Positions 51,762 to 61,043 of a DNA stretch of 64,000 bases are shown in pieces (the stretch's first letter is position 1; the number at the start of each line of letters is the position of its first letter). A program made the position numbers and the translations under genes. The stretch comes from Pseudomonas yangonensis (GTDB taxonomy: Bacteria > Pseudomonadota > Gammaproteobacteria > Pseudomonadales > Pseudomonadaceae). The stretch lies in assembly GCF_009932725.1 (NCBI RefSeq), contig NZ_BLJU01000005.1, positions 186,001 through 250,000 on the forward strand, written 5' to 3'. The notes under the pieces are model-generated. The model ran no database searches. It saw only the letters and a program-made list of their open reading frames with translations, and was not told where the DNA came from.

Positions 51762-53219
51762 ATGGCCGTTACCACCAATGAATCCACGGCGCCAGCCAAG
51801 GCCGCCTGGATTGGCCTGATTCTAGGCCCATTGTTACTGCTCGTTTGCCTGGTCACGGAGCCGCCGGGCAGCCTGTCCAGCGCCGCCTGGGCCACCATCG
51901 GCCTGACCCTGCTGATGGCCACCTGGTGGTCGACCGAGGCCATTCCGATTCCGGCCACCTCGCTGCTGCCGATCCTGCTGATCCCGGCGCTGGGCATCGA
52001 TAGCCTCAATGCCGCCACCGCGCCTTACGCCAACCCGACCATCTACCTGTTCCTCGGTGGTTTCGTCCTGGGCCTGGCCATGGAGCGCTGGAATTTGCAC
52101 AAGCGCATCGCCCTGATGACGCTGCTGGCCATGGGCAGCAAGCCAAGCAAGCAGATTGCCGGTTTCATGATGGCCACCGCCTTTCTCAGCATGTGGGTGA
52201 GCAACACCGCCACCACCATCATGATGCTGCCCATCGGTCTTTCTGTAATCGGTATGCTTACCGGCGAGAAGAGCGCGGGCGATGCCGACCGTGAACGCTT
52301 CGCCACCGCCCTGCTGCTGGCGATCGCCTACGCTGCCAGCGTCGGCGGCATCGCCACACTGATCGGTACGCCGCCCAATGCCCTGCTGGCGGCCTTCCTC
52401 GCCGACAACTATGACGTACAGATCGGTTTCGGCCAGTGGATGCTGCTGGGCGTGCCGGTGGCGGTAATCATGCTGGCGATCATCTGGTGGTGGCTGACCC
52501 GCGGCGGTTTCAACCTGGCCGGGCATGACAGCACGCAGCTGATCCGCAGCGAACTGGCCGCGCTCGGTCCGCTGAGCCGCGGCGAAAAACTGGTGGCGCT
52601 GGTATTCGTGATCACCGCGCTGGCCTGGGTGTTCCAGCCACTGATCGCCGGCTGGGTATCGGGCGTCAACGACACCAGCATCGCCATCGCTGCAGCGCTG
52701 GCGCTGTTCATCATTCCCGTGGATACCAAACAGCGGGTGTTCCTGATGGACTGGGAAAGCGCCAGCAAGCTGCCCTGGGGTGTACTGCTGCTGTTCGGCG
52801 GCGGCCTGTCGCTGGCCGGGGTGATTCGCAGCACCGGCCTGGCCGAGTGGATCGCACAAAGCCTCGGTGCCCTGGGCGCGCTGCCAGTAGTCGCGATGAT
52901 CGGCGTGGTGGTACTGGTGATCATCTTCCTCACCGAAGTCACCTCCAACACCGCTACCGCGGCCGCTTTCCTGCCGCTGCTGGGGGCTCTGGCGGTGTCG
53001 CAGGGCATGCCGGCCGAACTGCTGGCCATTCCTGCCGCCATCGCTGCCAGCTGCGCCTTCATGATGCCGGTGGCGACGCCGCCCAATGCCATCGTGTTCG
53101 GCACCGGGCATATGAAGATACAGTCGATGATCAGGGCGGGCTTCGCCCTCAATCTGTTCGGCGTAGTGCTGGTGACGCTGATCAGCTACCTGCTGGTGGG
53201 CCTGATCTGGGCGCATTGA
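51762..53219 (+). CDS. DASS/SLC13 family anion:sodium symporter
   Basis: 485 residues with about 11-12 membrane segments. Motifs: LMATWWSTEAIPIPATSLLPILLIPALGI, MWVSNTATTIMMLPI (the SNT dicarboxylate motif), ASVGGIATLIGTPPNALLAAFLA, the second half TEVTSNTATAAAFLPLL (second SNT), and MMPVATPPNAIVFG. It imports di- or tricarboxylates such as succinate or malate with Na+. A GAAGG ribosome site precedes ATG. A bidirectional hairpin follows. Confidence 0.92.
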   Translation: MAVTTNESTAPAKAAWIGLILGPLLLLVCLVTEPPGSLSSAAWATIGLTLLMATWWSTEAIPIPATSLLPILLIPALGIDSLNAATAPYANPTIYLFLGGFVLGLAMERWNLHKRIALMTLLAMGSKPSKQIAGFMMATAFLSMWVSNTATTIMMLPIGLSVIGMLTGEKSAGDADRERFATALLLAIAYAASVGGIATLIGTPPNALLAAFLADNYDVQIGFGQWMLLGVPVAVIMLAIIWWWLTRGGFNLAGHDSTQLIRSELAALGPLSRGEKLVALVFVITALAWVFQPLIAGWVSGVNDTSIAIAAALALFIIPVDTKQRVFLMDWESASKLPWGVLLLFGGGLSLAGVIRSTGLAEWIAQSLGALGALPVVAMIGVVVLVIIFLTEVTSNTATAAAFLPLLGALAVSQGMPAELLAIPAAIAASCAFMMPVATPPNAIVFGTGHMKIQSMIRAGFALNLFGVVLVTLISYLLVGLIWAH

Positions 53220-53236
53220 GCCTGGATCGCAGCCAC

Positions 53237-53265
53237 AAAAACGGCGCCTTCGGGCGCCGTTTTCA
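53237..53265. terminator. Bidirectional rho-independent terminator
   Basis: AAAACGGCGCC-TTCG-GGCGCCGTTTT: a perfect stem with the stable tetraloop and T-rich tail on both sides, between the convergent DASS transporter and the ccm-operon lipoprotein. Confidence 0.92.
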
Positions 53266-53316
53266 TTTGTGCAGGGCGACTCGCCAAGCTCATGTAGGCT
53301 TTACCCGCCCCGGAGA

Positions 53317-53682
53317 TCAGCGACCCTGATACTGCCGGAACAGCCCCGGTGGAATGCCCGAGCTGTCGGTTTCCTTCCACGGCCCGCCAGCTTGCGGCGA
53401 CCAGCTCCAGCCGCCGTCCCAGCGGTAGAAGACGCGCTCGCGATAGTAGAGATCGCGCGTTCCTTCGACCACGTACACGCCCAAGGCCGGATTCCAGTGG
53501 CTTTTCACCCCGGGCGGCGGCGCATAACGCGGGTGCGAGGGTTGCTGGACAGGCGGCAACTTGCCAGCGGGCGTACCGGGTTGCTGCACCGGTGGCAGCC
53601 CCCCGACCGGGGCGCTGGGCTGCTGCAATACGCAGCCACTCAAGCCAAGCCCGAGCGCGCAGGCCAGCGCCAGGCGCTTCAC
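53317..53682 (-). CDS. Small lipoprotein at the 3' end of the ccm operon
   Basis: 121 residues. Signal peptide with lipobox LSGC. It has a Pro/Gln-rich linker with repeated GG(L/K)PPVQQP units, then a globular C-terminal domain: [60 protein letters not shown], in which the aromatic pattern [12 protein letters not shown] repeats. Family not named with confidence. Its ATG overlaps the ccmI stop by the same 4-base ATGA seen at every ccm junction, so it is cotranscribed with cytochrome c maturation. Function unknown. Confidence 0.8.
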   Translation of the reverse strand: MKRLALACALGLGLSGCVLQQPSAPVGGLPPVQQPGTPAGKLPPVQQPSHPRYAPPPGVKSHWNPALGVYVVEGTRDLYYRERVFYRWDGGWSWSPQAGGPWKETDSSGIPPGLFRQYQGR

Positions 53683-54890
53683 TGGGCCTGCCCGTCGCGG
53701 CTGTCGATCAGCAGCGTCTGCACGTCACGAGCGGTATTGGCAACGGGGCCGGTCTGGCCGACCCACTCGCCCTGAGTGGCATTACCCGCGCGGGAAACGC
53801 GCGCCACCAGTTGCACCTGGTCGAATTGCGACATTTTCAGTTCCGGCATCATTGCATCCACATCCGAGAGACTGATCTGCACCGGCAGATCGGAAACCTT
53901 CAGGCGTTTGGCCGCCAACGGCATCGGCGGGCCGCTGAGTGCACGGGCGAAGACGAACACGGCATCGTCCGGCTGCACCTTCTGCTGCACCTCGGGCGAC
54001 AGCGACACGCTGACTTCCAGCGCATGCACCTTGGCGCTCGGCTCAGCGGCAGCGCTGGGCTGCTCGCCCTCACCCATCTGCTGCCGGGCGCGTTCGATAC
54101 CGCCGGCGATGGCCGTGCGGGACGGGTCCTGCTCCGGCAGCACGGCGACCAGACGCTCCCAGTAGCGCACTGCATCAGCATAGCGCTGACTTTCATAGGC
54201 CGCGATGCCGAGTAGCCCCAGGCTGGTGACCTCTTCCGGATCGGCCTTCAACGCCTCGTCGGTGAGCCCCTGCAATTGCTCGTTCCACTGTTTGCCTTCG
54301 GCGAAATACAGCGCCTGCGCCCACTGGCCGAGCAGTTCCGGGGCACGCCCGGCGATCTCCACGGCGCGCTCGAAGGCCTTGGCGGCGTCGCCGGCACGCT
54401 CCTGCGCCATATAGGTACGGCCAAGGAAGTACCAGCCTTCGGCGGAGTCCGGCTGCTGTTTGACGGTCTGCTCCAGGCGCGCGGTCATTTCCTCGATGCT
54501 CTGCGGCTGCATGGCCGCCAGCTGACGGGTCTGCTCGACCTGATCGAGCGCGCCCCAGTGCAGGTACAGGGCCACGCCGAGCACCGGCACCAGCAACGCC
54601 GAAACCAGCGGGATCTTGCCGCCGAGCACACCGCTGCGGCGCTGCACGCCTTCGGTATCGTCGAGCAGCTCGCGCGCCGCTTCGGCACGACCGGCCTGCA
54701 TCTGCGCTTCATCGAGCACACCGGCCTGGCGCTGGGCTTCCAGCTCCTGCAGGCGTTCCTGATAGAGGGTGACGTTGAGTGCGGTACGGTCTTCTTCGGC
54801 CTGCAGCTTGCGAATGCGCAGTACCGGAATCAGCAGAAACGCCAGGGCAGTCAGCAAAAGCAGCCCGGCGGGCAACCAGAAATCGATCAT
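53679..54890 (-). CDS. ccmI: Cytochrome c maturation protein CcmI
   Basis: 403 residues. Apocytochrome c chaperone: two N-terminal membrane segments ([22 protein letters not shown], and [20 protein letters not shown]), a leucine-zipper-like cytoplasmic loop rich in Glu/Arg between them, then periplasmic TPR repeats ([32 protein letters not shown]). It delivers apocytochrome to the CcmFH ligation complex. Overlaps ccmH by ATGA. Confidence 0.95.
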   Translation of the reverse strand: MIDFWLPAGLLLLTALAFLLIPVLRIRKLQAEEDRTALNVTLYQERLQELEAQRQAGVLDEAQMQAGRAEAARELLDDTEGVQRRSGVLGGKIPLVSALLVPVLGVALYLHWGALDQVEQTRQLAAMQPQSIEEMTARLEQTVKQQPDSAEGWYFLGRTYMAQERAGDAAKAFERAVEIAGRAPELLGQWAQALYFAEGKQWNEQLQGLTDEALKADPEEVTSLGLLGIAAYESQRYADAVRYWERLVAVLPEQDPSRTAIAGGIERARQQMGEGEQPSAAAEPSAKVHALEVSVSLSPEVQQKVQPDDAVFVFARALSGPPMPLAAKRLKVSDLPVQISLSDVDAMMPELKMSQFDQVQLVARVSRAGNATQGEWVGQTGPVANTARDVQTLLIDSRDGQAQ

Positions 54891-55522
54891 TGGTCTTTCT
54901 TGTCCTGAGAGGCTTGGGCGAGCAGCGCGTCGAGGCGCGCCTGCTCATCAAGGGAGAGGCCAGCGGCGGAGCGATCCTTCTGCTGGCCACGGCGGCGCAG
55001 GACGATCACCCCAAGCACGCCGAAACCTATCAGCAGCAGGCCGGCCGGACCGTACCAGAGCAACAGCGTGCGGCTGGTCAGTGGTGGCTTGTAGAGCACG
55101 AAGTCGCCGTAGCGGGAAACCAGGAAGTCGATGATCTCCTCGTTGCTCTTGCCCTCTTCGAGCATGCGATAGATTTCGCCACGCAGGTCCATGGCGATCG
55201 GCGCATCGGAGTCGGCGATGTTCTGGTTCTGGCATTTCGGGCAGCGCAGCTCTTCGATCAGGTTGCGATAGCGCTGGCGCTCGGCCTCGCTGGCGAACTC
55301 GAAGGTATCGATGGCGGCATGGGCGCTGGCCAACAGGCCCAGCGCCAGACCGGCGGACATCAGCAGACGTTTAGGCAGGCGCCATGAAAACGTCGCGAGC
55401 GAAGAGCAGGCAAGGCGAAAGCAGGCGAAGAAGCGGAGTTTACAAGTTGTAAATGAGCATTTGACCGGGCTGGCGCTCCAGCCTGCTTTCAACGCAGCAT
55501 GATCGAGCGCAGTAGTTTTCAT
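54887..55522 (-). CDS. ccmH: Cytochrome c maturation protein CcmH, with in-frame N-terminal insertion
   Basis: Heme ligation complex thiol protein: CXXC in [19 protein letters not shown], one C-terminal membrane helix [23 protein letters not shown], acidic tail. The frame from 55522 has the normal ATGA overlap with ccmG, but residues 3-50 (55516-55373) are a 144-base insertion between MK and [19 protein letters not shown], the normal signal peptide. Translation gives a 211-residue protein with 48 extra N-terminal residues; an internal ATG at 55360 gives 157 residues, the usual length, but lacks a good ribosome site. Both are annotated here as one gene. Confidence 0.9.
   Translation of the reverse strand: MKTTALDHAALKAGWSASPVKCSFTTCKLRFFACFRLACSSLATFSWRLPKRLLMSAGLALGLLASAHAAIDTFEFASEAERQRYRNLIEELRCPKCQNQNIADSDAPIAMDLRGEIYRMLEEGKSNEEIIDFLVSRYGDFVLYKPPLTSRTLLLWYGPAGLLLIGFGVLGVIVLRRRGQQKDRSAAGLSLDEQARLDALLAQASQDKKDQ
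55373..55516 (-). repeat. 144-bp repeat-like insertion inside ccmH
   Basis: Sits between codons MK and KRLLMSAG of ccmH and is exactly 48 codons. Read on the minus strand it encodes [19 protein letters not shown] followed by [20 protein letters not shown], a peptide typical of spuriously translated Pseudomonas intergenic repeats in my memory. No second copy is visible in this window, so the repeat status is inference. Confidence 0.5.
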
Positions 55523-56061
55523 GGTGCCTGTGCCTCGTCGACCAGTTCTTGATAGATCGGCGCCAGCTTTTCGCGCCAGATGCGCTCGTCGATGGCCCCG
55601 ACGTACTTGTGGCGGATGATGCCCTTGGCGTCGACGAAGAAGGTCTCCGGCGCGCCGTACACCCCCAGGTCCAGCCCCAGGCTGCCCTTGGCATCCTCGA
55701 TATTGAGCTGGTAGGGGTTGTGCAGGTCACGCAGCCACTTCTGCGCCGGCTCGCGCTGATCCTTGTAGTTGATGCCGTGGATGACCACACCGGCCTCGGC
55801 CAGCTTGTTCAGCACCGGATGCTCGTGGCGGCAGGCCGGGCACCAGGTGGCCCAGACGTTGACCAGCGCGGGCCTGCCCTTGAGATCATCCGCGCTCAGG
55901 GTGCGCTCAGGGTCATCCAGCGCCGGCAGGCTGAAAGCCGGGAACGGCTTGCCGATCAGCGCCGAGGGCAGCTCGGACGGATCGAGAAACAGGCCGCGGT
56001 AGAGAAATACGGCAATCGCCAGAAATGCCAGCAGCGGCAACAGCAGCAGCAAACGTCTCAT
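55519..56061 (-). CDS. ccmG: Thiol:disulfide interchange protein CcmG (DsbE)
   Basis: 180 residues. N-terminal membrane anchor (LLLLLPLLAFLAIAVFLYRGLFL) and periplasmic thioredoxin fold with the WATWCPACRHEHP active site (Cys74/Cys77). Reduces apocytochrome c thiols through CcmH, keeping them available for heme. Overlaps ccmF and ccmH by ATGA at each end. Confidence 0.96.
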   Translation of the reverse strand: MRRLLLLLPLLAFLAIAVFLYRGLFLDPSELPSALIGKPFPAFSLPALDDPERTLSADDLKGRPALVNVWATWCPACRHEHPVLNKLAEAGVVIHGINYKDQREPAQKWLRDLHNPYQLNIEDAKGSLGLDLGVYGAPETFFVDAKGIIRHKYVGAIDERIWREKLAPIYQELVDEAQAP

Positions 56062-58031
56062 GCGCTGGCCTCCTGCAAGCCCAGGGCGTCGCGCACACGG
56101 GTGCGGACCTTGATCCGGTAGCGCTTGTCGGCCGCAGCGAGGAAGCCGCCGAAGGCCATCAACAGGCCGCCGAGCCAGATCCAGCGCACGAAGGGTTTGA
56201 TGTGAATGCGCACGGCCCAGGCGCCCTGCTCCAGCGGCTCACCCAGGGCGACGAACAGATCGCGAGTGAAACCGGCATCGATGCCCGCCTCGGTCATGGT
56301 CGACTGCTGCACGGTGTACAGGCGCTTCTCCGGGTGCAGCACCTTGATCTGCCGCTCACCATCGAAGACACGCACCGTGCCCTTGTCGGAGATGAAGTTG
56401 GGGCCTTCGTGATGCACGGCGCCGTCGAACTGGAAGCGATAGCCCGCCAGCTCCACCGAATCACCCGGCGCCATGCGCAGGTCGCGCTCATAGCTGCCCA
56501 GGCTGGTCAGCACCACGCCCAGGGCACACACGGCGAACCCCAGGTGCGCCATCTGCATGCCCCAGTAGCTGCGACCGAGACTCGGCAGGCCCTTGAGCAG
56601 GCCTTTGTGGCGCGTCTTGTCGAGAATGTCGCGCACGCCGCCGAGGATCACCCAGAACGCCAGCAGGCAGACGGCCAGCACCGCCCAGTGGAAATCAGCA
56701 TGCAGGAAGGTCGCGGCCACCGCCAGCACCACGCTGGCGACCAGCACCGGCGTCAGCATGCTGCCCAGCCATTTCAGCGGGGTGTCCTTCCAGCGCACCA
56801 GCACGCCGACGCTGATCACCGCCATCAGCAGCGCCATCAGCGGCAGGAACAGCGCGTTGAAGTAAGGTGGGCCGACCGACAGCTTGGCGCCGGTCAGGGC
56901 ATCGAGCACCAGCGGGTAGAGGGTGCCGAGCAGGATCATCGCAGCCGACACCACCAGCACGATGTTGTTGACCAGCAGCAGGGTCTCACGCGACCACAGG
57001 CCAAAGCCGACCTGGCTCTTGACCACCGGTGCGCGCACGGCGAACAGCGCCAGCGAACCGCCGACCACCACCAGCAGGAAGGCAAGGATGAACACGCCGC
57101 GCTCGGGGTCGGTGGCAAAGGCATGCACCGAGGTCAGCACGCCGGAACGCACCAGGAAGGTCCCCAGCAGGCTGAGGGAAAACGCGGCGATGGCCAGCAG
57201 TACGGTCCAGCTCTTGAACACACCGCGCTTTTCGGTCACGGCCAGTGAGTGGATCAGCGCCGTCCCCACCAGCCAGGGCATGAACGAGGCGTTCTCCACC
57301 GGGTCCCAGAACCACCAGCCGCCCCAGCCCAGCTCGTAGTAGGCCCACCAGGAACCGAGCGCGATACCGATGCCGAGGAAGGCCCAGGCGACGATGGTCC
57401 AGGGACGCGACCAGCGCGCCCAGGCGGCGTCCAGCTTGCCGCCGAGCAGCGCGGCGATGGCGAAGGCGAAGGCCACCGAGAAGCCGACATAGCCCATGTA
57501 CAGCATCGGCGGATGGACGATCAGACCGAAGTCCTGCAGCAGCGGGTTGAGGTCGCGGCCGTCGACAGGCGAGTTCGGCAGCAGACGCTCGAAGGGGTTG
57601 GAGGTGACGATCAGAAACAGCAGGAAGCCGACGCTGATCATGCCCATCACCGCCAGCACGCGGGCGAGCATCTCTTCCGGCAGGTGGCGCGAGAAGATCG
57701 CCACGGCGAAGGTCCAGCCGGCCAGGATCAAGGCCCACAGCAGCAGAGAGCCTTCGTGCGCGCCCCATACCGCGCTGAACTTGTAGTACCAGGGCAACGC
57801 GCTGTTGGAGTTGTTGGCCACGTAGGCGACGGAGAAGTCGTCGACCATGAAGGCGTAAGTCAGGCACAGGAAGGAGAACAACAGGAAGGCGAACTGACCC
57901 CAGGCGGCCGGCTGCGCCAGGCTCATCCACTGGTGGTCACCACGCCAGGCACCGATCAGCGGCAGCGTCGCCTGTACCAGGCACAGGCACAGCGCCAGGA
58001 TCATCGCCAGATGGCCAAGCTCGGGGATCAT
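56058..58031 (-). CDS. ccmF: Cytochrome c heme lyase CcmF
   Basis: 657 residues, about 15 membrane helices. The tryptophan-rich heme-handling motif reads [21 protein letters not shown] (about residue 230), preceded by conserved His residues. Takes heme from holo-CcmE and ligates it to CcmH-bound apocytochrome c. ATGA overlaps on both sides. Confidence 0.97.
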   Translation of the reverse strand: MIPELGHLAMILALCLCLVQATLPLIGAWRGDHQWMSLAQPAAWGQFAFLLFSFLCLTYAFMVDDFSVAYVANNSNSALPWYYKFSAVWGAHEGSLLLWALILAGWTFAVAIFSRHLPEEMLARVLAVMGMISVGFLLFLIVTSNPFERLLPNSPVDGRDLNPLLQDFGLIVHPPMLYMGYVGFSVAFAFAIAALLGGKLDAAWARWSRPWTIVAWAFLGIGIALGSWWAYYELGWGGWWFWDPVENASFMPWLVGTALIHSLAVTEKRGVFKSWTVLLAIAAFSLSLLGTFLVRSGVLTSVHAFATDPERGVFILAFLLVVVGGSLALFAVRAPVVKSQVGFGLWSRETLLLVNNIVLVVSAAMILLGTLYPLVLDALTGAKLSVGPPYFNALFLPLMALLMAVISVGVLVRWKDTPLKWLGSMLTPVLVASVVLAVAATFLHADFHWAVLAVCLLAFWVILGGVRDILDKTRHKGLLKGLPSLGRSYWGMQMAHLGFAVCALGVVLTSLGSYERDLRMAPGDSVELAGYRFQFDGAVHHEGPNFISDKGTVRVFDGERQIKVLHPEKRLYTVQQSTMTEAGIDAGFTRDLFVALGEPLEQGAWAVRIHIKPFVRWIWLGGLLMAFGGFLAAADKRYRIKVRTRVRDALGLQEASA

Positions 58032-58519
58032 TGTGCGCTCTCCTGCTGGTAGCCGCCTTGCTTGGCTGCTTTGGCCTCATCGTGCTTTTGCATCATCCCG
58101 CTCTTTTCCAGCGCCTGCATGACCTCAGGCGGCATGTAGTTCTCGTCGTGCTTGGCCAGCACCTCGTCAGCCACCAGCACGCCCTCTTCGTTGACGCGGC
58201 CCAGGGCAACGATGCCCTGCCCTTCACGGAACAGGTCCGGCAGGATGCCGCTGTAGCGGATGGTCACGCCATGGGCGCCGTCGGTGACGACGAAGTCCAC
58301 TTCCAGCGAATCGGCCGAACGCTTCACCGAACCCTCCTCCACCAGACCACCGGCACGAATGCGGGTATCGACTGGCGCCTCGCCGTTGGCGATCTGGCTC
58401 GGGGTGTAGAACAGATTGATATTCTCCTGCAGCGCGGTCAGCGCCAGGGCGACGGCGATGCTGACGCCGCAGAGGATGGCCAGAACGATGTACAGGCGTT
58501 TCTTGCGAACCGGATTCAC
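58028..58519 (-). CDS. ccmE: Heme chaperone CcmE
   Basis: 163 residues. Single anchor ([25 protein letters not shown]) and an OB-fold with VEEGSVKR and [23 protein letters not shown]. His124 and Tyr128 in [13 protein letters not shown] are the covalent heme-binding histidine and axial tyrosine. Carries heme from CcmABCD to CcmF. ATGA overlaps with ccmD and ccmF. Confidence 0.97.
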   Translation of the reverse strand: MNPVRKKRLYIVLAILCGVSIAVALALTALQENINLFYTPSQIANGEAPVDTRIRAGGLVEEGSVKRSADSLEVDFVVTDGAHGVTIRYSGILPDLFREGQGIVALGRVNEEGVLVADEVLAKHDENYMPPEVMQALEKSGMMQKHDEAKAAKQGGYQQESAQ

Positions 58520-58692
58520 TTCGACTTCTCCCGGCGCAAACGGCGCGCCTCGTCTTGCAGGTAACGGCGGCGAGCCAGGATCGGCAGCACCACATTCAAC
58601 GCCAGAATCGCCAGGCTGATGCCGTAGGCGCTCCAGACGTAGGCGCCATGGGTGCCCATGGCGAGGAATTCGGAAAAGGACGAAAAGCTCAT
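58516..58692 (-). CDS. ccmD: Heme exporter protein CcmD
   Basis: 58 residues: [20 protein letters not shown], one membrane helix [20 protein letters not shown], then [18 protein letters not shown]. This size, helix and basic tail are typical of CcmD, which stabilises the CcmABC complex and releases holo-CcmE. It overlaps ccmC and ccmE with ATGA on both sides. Only the C-terminal part of a longer in-frame reading. Confidence 0.93.
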   Translation of the reverse strand: MSFSSFSEFLAMGTHGAYVWSAYGISLAILALNVVLPILARRRYLQDEARRLRREKSK

Positions 58693-59444
58693 GCCTTGCC
58701 CTCCACCAGGTTCTGCACTTCGGCCTTGACCCAGCTGCTGCGCGCTTCGCGCTTGAGTACTTCCAGACGCATGCGGTACAGCAGCACGGCGCCGAAGAAG
58801 CAGTAGAAACCCAGTACCGCCAGCAGCAGCGGCAGCCACATTTCCACCGGCATCGCGGGTTTTTCGGTGACCTTGAAGGTGGCGGTCTGGTGCAGCGAGT
58901 TCCACCACTCCACCGAGTACTTGATGATCGGGATATTGATCACACCGACGATGGCCAGCACGGCACAGGCCTTGGCGGCGCTGTCGCGGTTGCTGATGGC
59001 GTTGCCGAGGGCGATGACACCGAAATAGAGGAACAGCAGGATCAGCATCGAGGTCAGACGCGCATCCCATACCCAGTAGGTGCCCCAGGTCGGCTTGCCC
59101 CAGATGGCGCCGGTAAGCAGCGCGATGGCCGTCATCCAGGCGCCGATGGGGGCGGCCTGCTGCAGGGCGACATCGGCCAGTTTCATTTTCCAGACCAGGC
59201 CGACCAGGCCGGCGACGGCGAGCGTCACGTAGATGGATTGAGCCAGGAACGCGGCTGGAACATGAATGTAGATGATGCGAAAGCTGTTGCCCTGCTGGTA
59301 GTCCGGTGGCGCGAAGGCCAGGCCCCAGACCAGGCCGGCGACGGTCAGCAATACGGCAGCGATGCTGAGCCAGGGCAGCCAGCGGCCACTCATCTCATAG
59401 AACCACTTGGGCGAACCCCATTTGTGAAACCACGTCCAGTTCAT
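58689..59444 (-). CDS. ccmC: Heme exporter/heme-loading protein CcmC
   Basis: 251 residues, six membrane helices. The heme-handling motif is [23 protein letters not shown], with flanking His residues for axial ligation. Loads heme onto CcmE. Start at 59444 after a 59-base gap from ccmB, the only non-overlapping junction in the operon. Confidence 0.96.
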   Translation of the reverse strand: MNWTWFHKWGSPKWFYEMSGRWLPWLSIAAVLLTVAGLVWGLAFAPPDYQQGNSFRIIYIHVPAAFLAQSIYVTLAVAGLVGLVWKMKLADVALQQAAPIGAWMTAIALLTGAIWGKPTWGTYWVWDARLTSMLILLFLYFGVIALGNAISNRDSAAKACAVLAIVGVINIPIIKYSVEWWNSLHQTATFKVTEKPAMPVEMWLPLLLAVLGFYCFFGAVLLYRMRLEVLKREARSSWVKAEVQNLVEGKA

Positions 59445-59503
59445 GCTCGACTCATCATTCAGGCCTGGCTCGACTGCTGTCGGTCAGGTATCACGGTTCG
59501 TTC

Positions 59504-60175
59504 TTATTCGCCGACACTGATGGTCAGGCCGGCGGCTATCGCAAAAGGTGTCAGGGTAACCGCCAGAGCGGTGAGGCTCGCCAGCCACAACAGGTGACCG
59601 GTAGCCGGCAGTCCTTGCAGGGCCGCCTGCAACGCCCCGCTGCCAAGAATCAGCACCGGGATGTACAGCGGCAGGATCAGCAGCGCCAGCAGCAGGCCGC
59701 CGCGCTTGAGACCAACGGTAAGCGCCGCGCCCACCGCACCGAGCAGGCTCAACACCGGGGTGCCGAGCAGCAGGGAAATCAGCAGTACCGGCAGGCAACG
59801 CCCGGGCAGACCGAGCATCAGCGCCAGCACAGGCGCCAGCAAAACCAGCGCGAGACCGCTGAAAAGCCAGTGTGCCAGCACCTTGGCCAACACCAGAAGA
59901 GGCAGGGGGTGCGACGAAAGGACCCACTGCTCCAGCGAGCCGTCCTCGAAATCGCTGCGGAAAAGCCCGTCCAGCGAGAGCAGCACGGCCAAAAGCGCTG
60001 CCACCCATACCAGGCCAGGGGAAAGGGTTTGCAACAATTGCGTTTCCGGCCCTACCGCCAGCGGGAACAGCGCGATGACGATAGCGAAGAAAACCAGGGG
60101 GTTGGCCAGATCGGACGGACGGCGAGCGAGCAGACGCATTTCGCGTGAAAGCAGCTGTGTGAAAACGTTGCTCAT
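59504..60175 (-). CDS. ccmB: Heme exporter membrane subunit CcmB
   Basis: 223 residues, six membrane helices, start [30 protein letters not shown]. The conserved Ccm motif [21 protein letters not shown] is present. Partner of CcmA in an ABC-type complex that releases holo-CcmE. ATGA overlap with ccmA. Confidence 0.95.
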   Translation of the reverse strand: MSNVFTQLLSREMRLLARRPSDLANPLVFFAIVIALFPLAVGPETQLLQTLSPGLVWVAALLAVLLSLDGLFRSDFEDGSLEQWVLSSHPLPLLVLAKVLAHWLFSGLALVLLAPVLALMLGLPGRCLPVLLISLLLGTPVLSLLGAVGAALTVGLKRGGLLLALLILPLYIPVLILGSGALQAALQGLPATGHLLWLASLTALAVTLTPFAIAAGLTISVGE

Positions 60176-60816
60176 GCCGCGTACTGCCCCAGATCCAGAT
60201 CGCGATAGGTGGCCGGCTTGTGCTGCAGACTGTGGTGAGTGGTCAGTACCACCACACCACCGCGCTCGCAGTGGCCGGCCAGGTGCGCTTCGAGCTGCGC
60301 CACCCCGCTCTTGTCCAGCGCGGTGAAGGGCTCATCGAGCACCCACAACGGCGGCGTGTCTTCCAGATACAGGCGCGCCAGGGCCACCCGGCGCTGCTGA
60401 CCGGCGGACAGGGTGTGACAGGGAACGTCCTCGAAACCGCGCAGGCCGACCGCTTCCAGCGCCTGCCAGATGGCGTCGCGGCCGGCCGGGCGATGCAACG
60501 CGCAAAGCCAGGCCAGGTTCTCTTCGGCGCTCAAGAGCCCCTTGATCCCGGCTGCATGGCCGATCCATAGAAGATTGCGCGCCAGTTCGCTGAGCTGCTC
60601 GGCCAGAGCCTGGCCCTGCAGGAGAATGTCGCCGGAGGTCGGCTGCCGCAGCCCGGCGATCAGTCGCAGCAGGCTGGTCTTGCCGCTGCCGTTGGGACCG
60701 CTGATCTGCAACATGTCGCCTGGCTGCAGGGCGAAATGCAGCTGCTCGAAAAGCATGCGCCAGTCCCGCTCACAGCTGAGCGCCACGGCTTCGAGAAGAG
60801 GAACAGGACGGGTCAT
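60172..60816 (-). CDS. ccmA: ATP-binding subunit CcmA
   Basis: 214 residues. ABC ATPase: Walker [15 protein letters not shown] (residues 38-51), signature [14 protein letters not shown], Walker [14 protein letters not shown]-loop TTHHSL. Powers CcmB/CcmC release of heme-loaded CcmE. First gene of the operon, transcribed leftwards, divergent from the fliK-like gene across 227 bases. Confidence 0.96.
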   Translation of the reverse strand: MTRPVPLLEAVALSCERDWRMLFEQLHFALQPGDMLQISGPNGSGKTSLLRLIAGLRQPTSGDILLQGQALAEQLSELARNLLWIGHAAGIKGLLSAEENLAWLCALHRPAGRDAIWQALEAVGLRGFEDVPCHTLSAGQQRRVALARLYLEDTPPLWVLDEPFTALDKSGVAQLEAHLAGHCERGGVVVLTTHHSLQHKPATYRDLDLGQYAA

Positions 60817-61043
60817 CGATACCTGGCAGGGCTAAAGTCGACGGTGCTCCGGCCGCTATACTGACGCGTGCCGGAAGTGTGGTGCGCAGCGGGCCGGCAT
60901 TATACATGGCGCATCGCTGTCCCCGCAGTCAGCATTTTCGACAGGGTGTTAATCGCGTAGGGTGTGCCATACGCACCAGCAGTCGAACCCCGTGCGCAGC
61001 GCCCCCTGCCGCACCTGCATAGGACGGAGCCTCAGCAAAGCCC

